Origin: Lujinxingia litoralis | GTDB taxonomy: Bacteria > Myxococcota_A > Bradymonadia > Bradymonadales > Bradymonadaceae | Direction: 5' to 3' | Assembly: GCF_003260125.1 (NCBI RefSeq) | Contig: NZ_QHKO01000011.1 | Span: forward strand, 87,568 to 151,567 | Length of the DNA stretch: 64,000 nt | Part shown: positions 43,990 through 53,715 of the stretch, one piece after another | Numbering within the stretch: position 1 is the first letter of the stretch | How the letters are laid out: every line of letters starts with the position of its first letter | Notes under the pieces: generated by a model | The model's database searches: none | Told to the model about the DNA's origin: nothing | Seen by the model: the letters and a program-made list of their open reading frames with translations, nothing else | Translations under genes and position numbers: made by a program

Positions 43990-45112
43990 CAGCGGCCTCC
44001 GGGGCGAATGGAACGCGGGAGCGAGGGGGGAGCGTCTGGCACAGCGGCCAGCGCGCGATCACGCCGGGCATCGGCACATCGAGCGGCGCGCCATGCTCGA
44101 CCACCAGCTCCACGCGATCGGGGGCAAAGGAGGTCAGCGTAAGTTCGTCGATGTCCGGCGTGCTCAGGTCCAGCGGCGGCGTCTGTAGCGCCGCCGCGGT
44201 GCACCAGATGGCGCTGGCTTGCCGGGCCCGGGCGTGGGTGCGACGAGCAGGGTGGCGGTCTTCGAGCCAGCGGCGGCGAGCGCGCAGCGCGTCGAGATCG
44301 AGGTGGGCGTCGGGGGCTCTCAGGTGAGCCTCGATCCAGCGTACCTGTGTGCGCAAAAGCTGGCCCGGAGCTCCCAGGGCCAGCTGCAGGCGTTTTGCCC
44401 CGGCGCTGTAGTAGACCCACTGCCAGCGGATCTGAGCGCGGTAGATCGCATCCAGCAGCGTCAGGGCCTCGGAGAGGGGGAGCCCCTCAAAGATCAGCAG
44501 CTCGGCGTCGAGCTGGCGGCGCGCCACCAGGGTAGCCTCGGTAATTACTCCGTGGTGGCCCTCGCCGCCGATAAAAAGGTAGCGCAGATCGGGGCCGGAG
44601 GCTTTGCGCGGGGCCACCAGGTAGTCGTAGCTTCGCCCGGGGGCTCCGCGGGCAGCGAGCGCCACGCAGCCATCGCGTATCGCGCCCTGACCCAGGGTCT
44701 TGGGCCCGGGGCGAAAGCGAGCCAGCAGGCCCCCCAGGGTGGCGGTGGAGGGCATCAGTGCGTAGTGGCTCAGGGTCAGGCCCTCGGCCTCGACCGCATC
44801 CTGAAGATCGCGCCAACGGATGCCCGCCTGGGCCGACACCAGACCGTTTTCGCGCGAGAGGTTCAGAAGTTGATCCAGACGCTCGGTGCGCAGCGCGACC
44901 GCCCCGCCGAGATCGTGGCGCAGGTGCTGCCCGTCGCCCACCACCAGGGCCGGGCGGCCGCGGGCGTGCAGCTCATCAACCATCGCGGCCAGCTCACCGC
45001 GGGTGGCCGGGATGCGTTCTTCGAGCGGCTCGGTCAGCGCGCGCGCCTGATAGAAGTGCTGGCGAGGGGCCGAAAGCGGGCTCTCGTGCTCTCTGCCGGA
45101 GGGCTCCATCAT
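43976..45112 (-). CDS. FAD-binding oxidoreductase (GlcE-like)
   Basis: 378 residues. PCMH-type FAD fold: ELAAMVDELHARGRPALVVGDG, then TATLGGLLA and FIGGEGHHGVITEATLVARR. Matches GlcE, the smaller FAD subunit of glycolate oxidase, better than the catalytic subunit. The flavin-linking His/Cys is not evident. Overlaps AGPS-like by 4 bases and Fe-S gene by 14. Confidence 0.85.
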   Translation of the reverse strand: MMEPSGREHESPLSAPRQHFYQARALTEPLEERIPATRGELAAMVDELHARGRPALVVGDGQHLRHDLGGAVALRTERLDQLLNLSRENGLVSAQAGIRWRDLQDAVEAEGLTLSHYALMPSTATLGGLLARFRPGPKTLGQGAIRDGCVALAARGAPGRSYDYLVAPRKASGPDLRYLFIGGEGHHGVITEATLVARRQLDAELLIFEGLPLSEALTLLDAIYRAQIRWQWVYYSAGAKRLQLALGAPGQLLRTQVRWIEAHLRAPDAHLDLDALRARRRWLEDRHPARRTHARARQASAIWCTAAALQTPPLDLSTPDIDELTLTSFAPDRVELVVEHGAPLDVPMPGVIARWPLCQTLPPRSRVPFAPEAADARR

Positions 45113-46767
45113 CGGTAGACCTTGGAGGGGTTGAGAATGCCATCGGGATCAAAGCGCGCTTTTAGGTCGGCAAAGAGCGCCGGGCCGCCCGGGTGGTCGT
45201 GCCTGGTGAACGCGGCCTTGGAGTAGCCCACCCCGTGGTGGTGGGCGATCGAGCCTCCCTGGGCGGCCACTGCCTCCAGCCCCTGCTCCCAGGTGCGCTC
45301 GTAGGTGGCCAGGGTGTCGTCGAGATCGGCGCCGAAGCCCGCAAAGGTAAAGTAGATCGAGCAGCCCTCGGCGTAGACGTGGCTGAAATGCGCCATGATA
45401 AAGACCTCGTGCTCCACGGCCCGGCGTACCGCCTGGTAGAGGGGGAGCACGTTCTCCCAGGTGGTGGAGACTTCCATGGTGTCGACAAAGGTGCCGGCGT
45501 CGAACATCGGGGACTGTTTGTAGCTCACCGAAAAACGGTTCTGCAGCCAGTGGCGCCCCGGTGCCTCGCCCAGGTCCACTCCGTAGCGCTCCAGCAGGCT
45601 CCGGGCGTAGGCGGCCTCCTCGTCGATGAGGGCGTTCTGGCCCTCGAAGCCCACGATCAGCAGGCAGCCGGCCGGCAGGCTCTCGGCGACCCGGTTGATG
45701 AGCAGGGGTTGGCCTACCGCCCGTCCCAGGAGCTCGCGCTGGGCCCGGTCGACCAGGCGTTCCACCGGGGCGGCCAGGCCCAGCTCCCGGGCCTTCTTGC
45801 TGGCGAGCTTCCCCAGGCCCCGCAGCAGGGCGCCCGGGGAGGGCGCGTGCGCGTCGCCCCGTGGCGAGAGGCCGGAGCTGCGGCCCCGGCGCCGGCGGCT
45901 GCCTGAGATCAGGCTGTCGAACTCGTCGTAGACTCGCACCACCGCCGGCCTCAACCCCTGCTGCATCATCTCGCGTACCGCATCGAGTGCGAGCTTGAGC
46001 GAGGGGAACTCAAACCCCCGGTAGAGCTGACGAGTGGGGCGAGGCTGCAGGCGCAGGGTGGCCTCGGTGATCAGCCCCAGGGTTCCCTCGCTGCCGACCA
46101 TCAGTTCGGTGATCTGGGCCGGGTGGTCCTGGGCGGCCAGGCCCTCTTCCAGCCAGGGATGCGTGGGGCTGGCCGCGGTGTCGATGAGTCGGGCGCGGCC
46201 ATCGACCACGCGCATCGACACGACCATATCTTCGATCTTGCCATAGAGGCTGGAGCACTGTCCGGCGGAGCGCGCCGCCAGATACCCGCCCACGCTGGAG
46301 CAGTAGAGCGAGGAGGGGAAGTGACCCAGGGTCAGGCCCCGGGCGTTGAGTTCCCGCTCCATATTCATGCCGATAAGCCCGGGTTGCGCCCGCATCAGCA
46401 GGGTCTGCGGATCGGCTTCCAGGAGCGCGTCCAGGCGTTTGAGATCGACCACGATCGCGTGCTCATCCAGCGCCACCGTGCCCCCGCACACCCCGCTGCC
46501 CGCGCCAAAGGGGATGATCGGGGTGCCGGTGGCGCGGGCCCAGGCCACCAGCTCCACGATTTCGGCCTCGTCTTTCGGCTGCACCACCGCCGAGGGCTGG
46601 TGCACCCCCAGCCGGCGCCCCCGGGTTAAAATGATACCCCGGGGCCAGCAGTCGTTGTCGTAGGCCAGGCGGTCCGGCAGGGCGGTGCGCACCCAGGGGC
46701 GGCCCACAATGGCCTCCAGATCGCGCCGCAGGGCCGGGGGGAGAGGAGACGCGGGGTGGACGCTCAT
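45109..46767 (-). CDS. FAD-binding oxidase with AGPS-like active site
   Basis: 552 residues. FAD_binding_4 fold (PFGAGSGVCGGTVAL, GYLAARSAGQCSSLYG, GSEGTLGLITEATLRL) and an FAD-oxidase C domain with RFSVSYKQSPMF, METSxxW-like MEVSTTWENV, CSIYFTFAGFG and GGSIAHHHGVGYSK. The HHHGVG and the SIYFTF segments are hallmarks of alkylglycerone-phosphate synthase, which makes the ether bond of ether lipids. The gene order otherwise follows glcDEF. Either an AGPS or a related dehydrogenase. Confidence 0.88.
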   Translation of the reverse strand: MSVHPASPLPPALRRDLEAIVGRPWVRTALPDRLAYDNDCWPRGIILTRGRRLGVHQPSAVVQPKDEAEIVELVAWARATGTPIIPFGAGSGVCGGTVALDEHAIVVDLKRLDALLEADPQTLLMRAQPGLIGMNMERELNARGLTLGHFPSSLYCSSVGGYLAARSAGQCSSLYGKIEDMVVSMRVVDGRARLIDTAASPTHPWLEEGLAAQDHPAQITELMVGSEGTLGLITEATLRLQPRPTRQLYRGFEFPSLKLALDAVREMMQQGLRPAVVRVYDEFDSLISGSRRRRGRSSGLSPRGDAHAPSPGALLRGLGKLASKKARELGLAAPVERLVDRAQRELLGRAVGQPLLINRVAESLPAGCLLIVGFEGQNALIDEEAAYARSLLERYGVDLGEAPGRHWLQNRFSVSYKQSPMFDAGTFVDTMEVSTTWENVLPLYQAVRRAVEHEVFIMAHFSHVYAEGCSIYFTFAGFGADLDDTLATYERTWEQGLEAVAAQGGSIAHHHGVGYSKAAFTRHDHPGGPALFADLKARFDPDGILNPSKVYR

Positions 46768-47417
46768 GGTTCCTCGTCGGTGGGCTCGGTCGGAGGATGC
46801 TCCCGGGGAGTGGCGGCCTGGGGTCGGTCAGCGCTCCCCTGTGCCGCGGTGGCGGCGCGCTCGCTGGCGCCGCGAATGCTCGCGGTGATCAGGTGGTCGG
46901 CGGCGCGCTCCAGCTCCTGAAAGATGTCGGTGAGGCGGGCAATGAACGCTTCGCTGCGGGGTTTGTCGGTGGCGAAGAAGGCCAGGTCCACCAGGCTGGC
47001 AAGTGCGCGGGTGGTGAGCGCCTCCAGGCGTTCCAGCGCCTCCTGGCCCAGGGCCCGCGCCCGCGGATCGGCGGCCAGTTCGGTGGTCAGCTCGCTGAGT
47101 TCCTCCATCGTCGGCAGCGCCTCGCGGGCCGAGGGCAGCGCCTCGATCACCTCGCCGAGCGCACCGATCAGCTCGGCCAGGGGGGCATCGGGCCAGCGCC
47201 ACTCCTCTTCGTGCATCGCCTGGGTGCTGAGCTGACGCAGCGCCCGCAGGCTCTGACGCCCGGCGCGCTGACCGGCCAGGATCGCCGGCAACCACACCAG
47301 CGCGCGCTGGCCGACCCGGGGCGCGCGCTCCACCAGGCTCATCAGTCCGTCGAGCCAGTCGCCCCCGGCGCTGGTCTCCCGGCCGGGCGCTTCGTCTTTG
47401 ATCGAGTCGTCTGACAC
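46764..47417 (-). CDS. Hypothetical helical protein, first gene of the AGPS-like operon
   Basis: 217 residues from GTG 47417, with GGAGGA upstream. No signal peptide; probably all-helical, with many short heptad-like Leu/Glu segments (APLAELIGALGEVIEALPSAR). One weak hydrophobic stretch at ~40-50. No family recognised. Overlaps the AGPS-like gene by 4 bases. Confidence 0.65.
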   Translation of the reverse strand: MSDDSIKDEAPGRETSAGGDWLDGLMSLVERAPRVGQRALVWLPAILAGQRAGRQSLRALRQLSTQAMHEEEWRWPDAPLAELIGALGEVIEALPSAREALPTMEELSELTTELAADPRARALGQEALERLEALTTRALASLVDLAFFATDKPRSEAFIARLTDIFQELERAADHLITASIRGASERAATAAQGSADRPQAATPREHPPTEPTDEEP

Positions 47418-47556
47418 CTCACTCCTCCTGCGCGTGCCCCGGAGAAACGGGGCGCTGCGTCTGGCGGGCTCGCCATGATTTGAATGGGCTTAAGCATGGG
47501 GCAGCTTGCCACCGCTGACAAGGCTCCGCGCGGCGCTCTGTGGGCCGGGCAAACCT

Positions 47557-48738
47557 TTAATCGCGGCAGAGCGTGCCCAACGTGAACTGAAGGTAGTCGC
47601 CTTCGGGAAAGGCCGGCAACGTGGGGTGATCCACATCGGCGCCCCAGGTGCCCAGGACCACCAGTTCGGCCCGGGCGCGCTCGCTGGCCCGGGTGACGAT
47701 CTCCAGAAAGCGCGCCCGATCGATGTGGCTGCTGCACGAGGCCAGCGCCAGGGTGGAGCCGGTGGGCATCACCTCGATGAGTTTCTGGAAGATGCGCGTG
47801 TAGGCCTCGGTGGCCCGGGGCACGTCGCTGTGGCGGTGGGCGAAGCTGGGCGGGTCGCAGACCGCCACCTCAAAGGGGGCCCGCTCCGGTTCAAACTGCT
47901 CCAGATATTCAAAGGCATCGCAGGCCTCAAAGCCGTGGGCCGAGGCCGGGATGTGGTTGCGCTCAAAGTTGCGGCGAGCGTCGGCGATGGCCGGCGCCGC
48001 CAGATCGACGGTGGTGGTGCGGGCGGCGCCGCGGGCGGCCGCTGCCAGCGAGAAGGCCCCGGTGTAGCCAAAGAGGTTCAGCAGTCGGCGCCCCACGCAG
48101 ACCTCGGCCAGACGGGCGCGGTTGGCGCGTTGATCCAGAAAAAAGCCGGTCTTCTGACCCTGGAGGGGGTCGACCACGTAGGTGAGTCCCCCCTCGGCAA
48201 AGGTCGTCTCGGCGGGGGGCTCCTCGCTCTCCCACCACTCGGCGGCCGGCAGGGTGCCGCGGTGGAGGTTGGAGCGTTTGATGGCCCAGTGCTTGATCGG
48301 CAGGAGGCGGCTGATGGTCTGGCGCGCCGGTTTCAGCCAGCGCTCGGCGGCCAGCCCGTCGGGGCGCAACACCGCCACATCACCGTAGACATCGCAGACC
48401 AGCCCGGGCACCCGATCGCCCTCGCCATTGAGCAGGCGAAACCCCGTGGTGTCATGAGTCGGGAAGGGGCGGCGCTTAAATGCCTGGCGGATGCGACGGT
48501 CGAGCAGGCGGTGATCGAGTTCCACCTCGGGGTTGCGGGTCCACAGACGCACGCGGATCGGGGAGGTGGGGTCGAGGATGCCACGCCCCAGCCACTCTCC
48601 GTGGCGATCGTAGACATCGACCGCATCGCCCGGCTCGCCAGCCTGATGGCGCACGGCGTCCTCGAAGATCCAGGGGTGGCCGGCGCGGAGCACGTTCTCG
48701 ATGGCCTGGGTCAGATCAACGCGGGGGTAGTAGCGCAT
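47557..48738 (-). CDS. rlmI: RlmI-like 23S rRNA (cytosine-C5) methyltransferase
   Basis: 393 residues. N-terminal PUA-like domain (GHPWIFEDAVRH), then EEHL-like mid domain, then the SAM Rossmann fold (LLNLFGYTGAFSLAAA) and the catalytic PPSF (VAVCDPPSFAHR) with downstream LASCSSHI. Matches the RlmI/RlmK class of one-gene rRNA methyltransferases; E. coli RlmI targets m5C1962. The specific site here is inferred. Confidence 0.88.
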   Translation of the reverse strand: MRYYPRVDLTQAIENVLRAGHPWIFEDAVRHQAGEPGDAVDVYDRHGEWLGRGILDPTSPIRVRLWTRNPEVELDHRLLDRRIRQAFKRRPFPTHDTTGFRLLNGEGDRVPGLVCDVYGDVAVLRPDGLAAERWLKPARQTISRLLPIKHWAIKRSNLHRGTLPAAEWWESEEPPAETTFAEGGLTYVVDPLQGQKTGFFLDQRANRARLAEVCVGRRLLNLFGYTGAFSLAAAARGAARTTTVDLAAPAIADARRNFERNHIPASAHGFEACDAFEYLEQFEPERAPFEVAVCDPPSFAHRHSDVPRATEAYTRIFQKLIEVMPTGSTLALASCSSHIDRARFLEIVTRASERARAELVVLGTWGADVDHPTLPAFPEGDYLQFTLGTLCRD

Positions 48739-49001
48739 GGTTCACTCGGGGGGCTGGAAGGGGCTCTCAAAAGAGGGGATGGCCGCGGCGGCTGCCCGGG
48801 CAGGCCCCGGGGGGGAGGCCGGCTTCAGGCGCTGCGGAGGATGCCCCAGGATGGCCCCGAGCGCCACCACCGAACCCGCAGGATCGCCGGCGTTGCCGGG
48901 AGCGGCGCTGCCCGAGGGCCCCGCCTCAAAGAACAGGGGCGCTCCCCCGCAGAGAGTGGTGCCCCCTGGTGGTCCGGCCCCTGGGCACCGCCGGGCCGAA
49001 C

Positions 49002-50036
49002 TCAGTGCAGCGCTGGAGTCGGCAGGAAGGCCACGATCGCGTGTTGATCGGTGGTCACGTCCACAAAAAACTCTCCGATCACGTCGGGCACCCGGCACAC
49101 GCGCCCCTGGTGCTCCACGCTCCCCAGCAGCATCGGCCAGAAGGGGCCCTCGTAGGCGGCGTTGGGGTCATCGGGCCCGCAGATGCGCAGCTCCACGCCG
49201 GGATGTTCCGCGCGCGCGCGGCGCGCGCTGATCTCCAGGCGGCTGGCCTGGGGCCAGCGCAGCAGGGCATTGGCTACCAGGTCGACCACCAGCTGCCCGA
49301 CCCGTGAGGGATGGGCGCGCAGCACCGGCAGATCCTCCTCCAGATCCAGGTGCACCCGTGGGCCCGGGGCCAGCGCCTGGTTGAGCGTGCGCTTCTGACC
49401 TTCGATCAGTTCGGTGAGTTCGGTCTCGGTGGCCGGCAGCCCCTCCAGCGAGGTCAACAGCTGGAGGTTATCCACCAGCGCGATGCCCCGTCGGCAGGCC
49501 TTGAGCGCCCGCTCCAGATGCTGTTCCTGCTGCTCATCCTCAACCTGATGACGCACCAGATCCACGTAGCTCGCCGCCACCGTGAACACGTTGTTGAAGT
49601 CGTGCGCGATCGCCCCGGCCAGCCGGCTCTGCAGTGCCGCTCGGGTCAGAGGCTGAGGGGGGCTGAGCTCGCTGAGCATGGCCACAAAGCGCCGGGGCTC
49701 GTCCTCGCTTTCGGGCAGCTGGACCAGGCGCAGCCGGGTGGCCTTGAGCGGGACGCCCGAGGCATGCAGGTAGGTCAGCTGGCAATCGATAAAGTCCCGC
49801 TGCTCGCTGGTGGGGACGCCGGTGGCCTTCTCCAGGCTGCGGGCGCTCTCCGGGGTGAAGAGCTCCTCGGCCTTGGGCGATTCGCTCTTCAGTCCGAGCA
49901 GCTGCACCAGGGCCGGGTTACAGAGCCCGGGGCGCCCCGAGGCGTCGACCAGATGCATGGGCCAGGGGGCCCATTCAAAGAAGGCCTCAAAGGCCTCCGA
50001 GGAGCGGGGCAGAGTCGCTAGGTGGGGCTGACGCAT
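49002..50036 (-). CDS. Degenerate sensor histidine kinase
   Basis: 344 residues from ATG 50036 with GAGG upstream. A PAS-like domain (~10-125) is followed by the H box LAGAIAHDFNNVFTVAASYV. The ATPase region keeps a weak N box (LVVDLVANALLRWPQASRL) but lacks the G1 DxGxG and the GTGLGL loop; the segment where they belong is PGVELRICGPDDPNAAYEGP. So it is likely a pseudokinase or binds no ATP. It may modulate another kinase. Upstream of the RlmI gene, 263 bases apart. Confidence 0.75.
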   Translation of the reverse strand: MRQPHLATLPRSSEAFEAFFEWAPWPMHLVDASGRPGLCNPALVQLLGLKSESPKAEELFTPESARSLEKATGVPTSEQRDFIDCQLTYLHASGVPLKATRLRLVQLPESEDEPRRFVAMLSELSPPQPLTRAALQSRLAGAIAHDFNNVFTVAASYVDLVRHQVEDEQQEQHLERALKACRRGIALVDNLQLLTSLEGLPATETELTELIEGQKRTLNQALAPGPRVHLDLEEDLPVLRAHPSRVGQLVVDLVANALLRWPQASRLEISARRARAEHPGVELRICGPDDPNAAYEGPFWPMLLGSVEHQGRVCRVPDVIGEFFVDVTTDQHAIVAFLPTPALH

Positions 50037-50109
50037 GAGAGCCTCGCTTGAGCTCGCCATCGATGAAGCCACGCAGACCGGGCCAGAGAGCGGACCCGGT
50101 TAAACCTAA

Positions 50110-51543
50110 TCACTCCGCCGGCGCCGGCGACGGGACGGCGGGCTCCGAGGCAGGGGCGAGCGTGTGACGGCGGCCCCGGTCGTCTTCGACCACCTCCAGG
50201 CGTACCTGGCCCTCGGGGCTCACCTCCCAGGTGGAGCTATGGAAGGTGCGCCCGCGCTCTACCTTGCCTTCGAGCTCGTGGTAGTCGTAGGCCTCCTGAT
50301 GCATGCGGTACTTGTCGGCCCGCAGTTCCACGCGCACTGCCTCGTCCTGCGCCGGCCAGCTCAGGGCCATCTCATGTGATTGGCCGGGCATCAGGCGGTT
50401 GTCGCTCTTGATCTTGATCTCGGGCCACCACTCGAAGATGGCGCCGATGCGCATCTCTTGGCGCGCCAGCTCCTGGCCCCGGGCATCGAAGACCCGGGCG
50501 ACCACATCGGCGTGACGCTCCGGATCGCCGGTGGGAAAGCGGTGGCCGGCCTGGCTGTTGGTGATCACCACCCGGGCCCGGGGGCAGGGACCCTCGGAGC
50601 AGGCCGGCGCCTGGGCCGGGAGCAGCTCCAGGGTGGCGCCGGAGCCAAAGATCTGGCGCAGCGGCGCGATCTCTTCCTCGTAGTCGGGCTTCTTGGGGAT
50701 GAGCGAGCCCCCGAACCAGTGATGGCGCGTGGTGCGCTTGGGCACGTCGTAGCCGCGCACGATCTGGCGCTCGGTCTGGGGCATGTGGCAGTCCTGGCAG
50801 TGCTGCCCCTGGTCGGCGAACGCGCTGCCCTCCCACTCCTGGCCGGTGGTGAAGAAGCAGCCCAGGGTCTGCTCTGGGAAGAGCGCTTCGGCCTGGTGGC
50901 AGCGCACGCAGTTCTCTTCGCTCATCAGGTGATCGCCTTTGGCCACCGGGTGCGGCGCGGCCGGGGAGTCGCCGCGGGGCCCCAGCACCACCCCGTCGCG
51001 CACGTGGCAGGTGGCGCAGGTGATCGCGTCGAGCTGGAGTTCGGGATCAAAGACCGGGTTTTCCACGTAGATCGGCTTGGAGATGTCGTCGTTCTCCAGT
51101 CCCACCACCAGCTTCTCGAGCTGATTGACCAGGGGCGTATGGCAGTTGACGCAGAGCCAGCTCACATCGTGGGGCTCGGCATCCGGAGGATTATGCTCGC
51201 CACGTGACTTGGAGAGCTCCTCCATGAACTGGACATCATCAAGCCAGGCTCGCCGGTGGGTGGAGACCTGCCACTCCCGGTAGATCTCGGCGTGGCAGGC
51301 TCCGCAGGTCTCGGCGCGCAGATCCGGCAGGCCCTCCGGAATCGGGGTGTAAGGGTGGGGGCGCTCGTAGATGGGGCGGCTCTTGTAAAAGGCGTCCGCG
51401 GCGGCCAGGGCTTCCTCGGCCGAGAGCGTGTCGGGGACCTCGGGGGCCGGGGCACGCTCCGGCCCGAAGTAGAGCATCAGGGCCAGCGTGGCGAGCGCCA
51501 GAAGCAGGAGCAGGGCGCGCAGACCGGCTTTTCCTGAGAACAT
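50110..51543 (-). CDS. Pentaheme c-type cytochrome (c554-like)
   Basis: 477 residues with one N-terminal membrane anchor (LRALLLLLALATLALMLYFG). Five CxxCH sites: CGACH, CVNCH, CATCH, CVRCH and CQDCH, arranged as in cytochrome c554/hydroxylamine-type proteins. The C-terminal ~170 residues after the last heme are a beta-rich domain (VVITNSQAGHRFPTGDPERHADV). Periplasmic electron transfer; physiological partner unknown. Adjacent to RapZ but on an unrelated function. Confidence 0.88.
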   Translation of the reverse strand: MFSGKAGLRALLLLLALATLALMLYFGPERAPAPEVPDTLSAEEALAAADAFYKSRPIYERPHPYTPIPEGLPDLRAETCGACHAEIYREWQVSTHRRAWLDDVQFMEELSKSRGEHNPPDAEPHDVSWLCVNCHTPLVNQLEKLVVGLENDDISKPIYVENPVFDPELQLDAITCATCHVRDGVVLGPRGDSPAAPHPVAKGDHLMSEENCVRCHQAEALFPEQTLGCFFTTGQEWEGSAFADQGQHCQDCHMPQTERQIVRGYDVPKRTTRHHWFGGSLIPKKPDYEEEIAPLRQIFGSGATLELLPAQAPACSEGPCPRARVVITNSQAGHRFPTGDPERHADVVARVFDARGQELARQEMRIGAIFEWWPEIKIKSDNRLMPGQSHEMALSWPAQDEAVRVELRADKYRMHQEAYDYHELEGKVERGRTFHSSTWEVSPEGQVRLEVVEDDRGRRHTLAPASEPAVPSPAPAE

Positions 51544-51606
51544 GTCGGACTCGGTGGGTTCGGTGGGGGAGGGAGGCCGGAAAGTCGGGCCCGGACGGGC
51601 GGCCTC

Positions 51607-52518
51607 TCAGCGCGACTTGCGCTCTAAATCTCGATGGCGCGTGGAAACATTCCAGCCCCGGTGGGTCAGACGCCGGGCGATCGTCTCGGCGATGGCCACC
51701 GAGCGGTGCTGGCCGCCGGTGCACCCGATGCCGATCGTCAGGTAACTCTTACCCTCACGCTCGTACATCGGCAGGGTGAACTCGGCCATCTGCTGAAAGA
51801 GGCCCAGAAAGGTCGAGGCCTCGCTCAACCCCAGCACGTAATGCTGCACGTCGGCATCCAGGCCGGTCTTCGGGCGCAGCTCTTCGACGAAGTAGGGATT
51901 GGGCAGAAAGCGCAGATCAAAGACCAGATCGCACTCGATGGGCAGCCCGTACTTAAACCCAAAGCTCAGCACCGAGATCGTAAAGGGCGGCGGGGCATCG
52001 GAGCTAAAACGCTTCTGAATCAGCGCCTTAAGGGTGTGTACGGTATGGCTGGAGGTGTCGATGACCACATCGGCGCGTGCGCGCAGATCGTCGAGAAAGC
52101 GCCGCTCCAGCGCGATGCCCTCGGGCACGCTGCGGGCCTCGGCCACCGGATGGCGCCGCCGGGTCTCGCTGAAGCGGCGCACGAGCACCTCGTCGGCGGC
52201 CTCCAGAAAGGCCACCTGCACGTCGATGCCCTCATCGCGCAGCTGCTTGATGGTGGCATTGGCCTGGTCCAGATGCACGTGATCGCGGGTGTCGACCACA
52301 AAGGCCAGCCGGCGCCACTCCTGGCGAGAGGGGCCGGACTGCGCCAGCTCCAGCACCTTGGGGAGCAGCGGAACCGGCAGGTTGTCGATGCAGAAATACC
52401 CCAGATCTTCGAGCGCGCGGATGGCCGTGGACTTACCCGAACCGCTCAGTCCGGTCACGATCACCACCCGTGGGGCGCCGAAGCTCGGGTCACTGCGCTC
52501 CTCGAGATCCTCAGTCAT
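51607..52518 (-). CDS. rapZ: RapZ-like nucleotide-binding protein
   Basis: 303 residues from ATG 52518. Walker A GLSGSGKST (residues 23-31), DLGYFCIDNLP, a second-half segment FKYGLP and the C-terminal GCTGGQHRSVAIAE with its Cys/His pair, all hallmarks of RapZ. E. coli RapZ guides RNase E to the sRNA GlmZ and so controls amino-sugar synthesis; in other phyla its partner is unclear. 24 bases after PP2C. TTG 52536 is an alternative start. Confidence 0.93.
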   Translation of the reverse strand: MTEDLEERSDPSFGAPRVVIVTGLSGSGKSTAIRALEDLGYFCIDNLPVPLLPKVLELAQSGPSRQEWRRLAFVVDTRDHVHLDQANATIKQLRDEGIDVQVAFLEAADEVLVRRFSETRRRHPVAEARSVPEGIALERRFLDDLRARADVVIDTSSHTVHTLKALIQKRFSSDAPPPFTISVLSFGFKYGLPIECDLVFDLRFLPNPYFVEELRPKTGLDADVQHYVLGLSEASTFLGLFQQMAEFTLPMYEREGKSYLTIGIGCTGGQHRSVAIAETIARRLTHRGWNVSTRHRDLERKSR

Positions 52519-52542
52519 GGCCTGGCCCGGGTTCAAAAGGGG

Positions 52543-53319
<777 letters not shown>

Positions 53320-53715
53320 GGTGTGTGACCCCGGTTGACGGCAGCGCGCTTATCAGGGGGCCCCGGGCGGGCCCTGGCGCGTGGCGCGGTAATAACGTCT
53401 TGTATCTTTCGGCAGGTGCCACTCCAGGAGCGAGCGGCCGATGAGCAGCGGGGGGAGGCGCACATAACGCGTCAGCCGTGTAAGCCGGGCCAGGGCGAAA
53501 GGGTGGGCGCCACCGAGCGCCGCCACATCATCGCTTAACCCCGACACAATACTGTTCAGAGGCCTATCGAGCAAGGCGTGTGCGGGCTCTCCCGCCGCGC
53601 AAGTAAGGCGCCCTTGACACCCCCTGTGCGGTGGCGCGTTGGCTTGTCGTGCGGGCCCAGGCGCAGGTACAACCGGCGAGCAGCCAGTCGCAGTGATTCC
53701 GGCCCCGGAGTGGTG

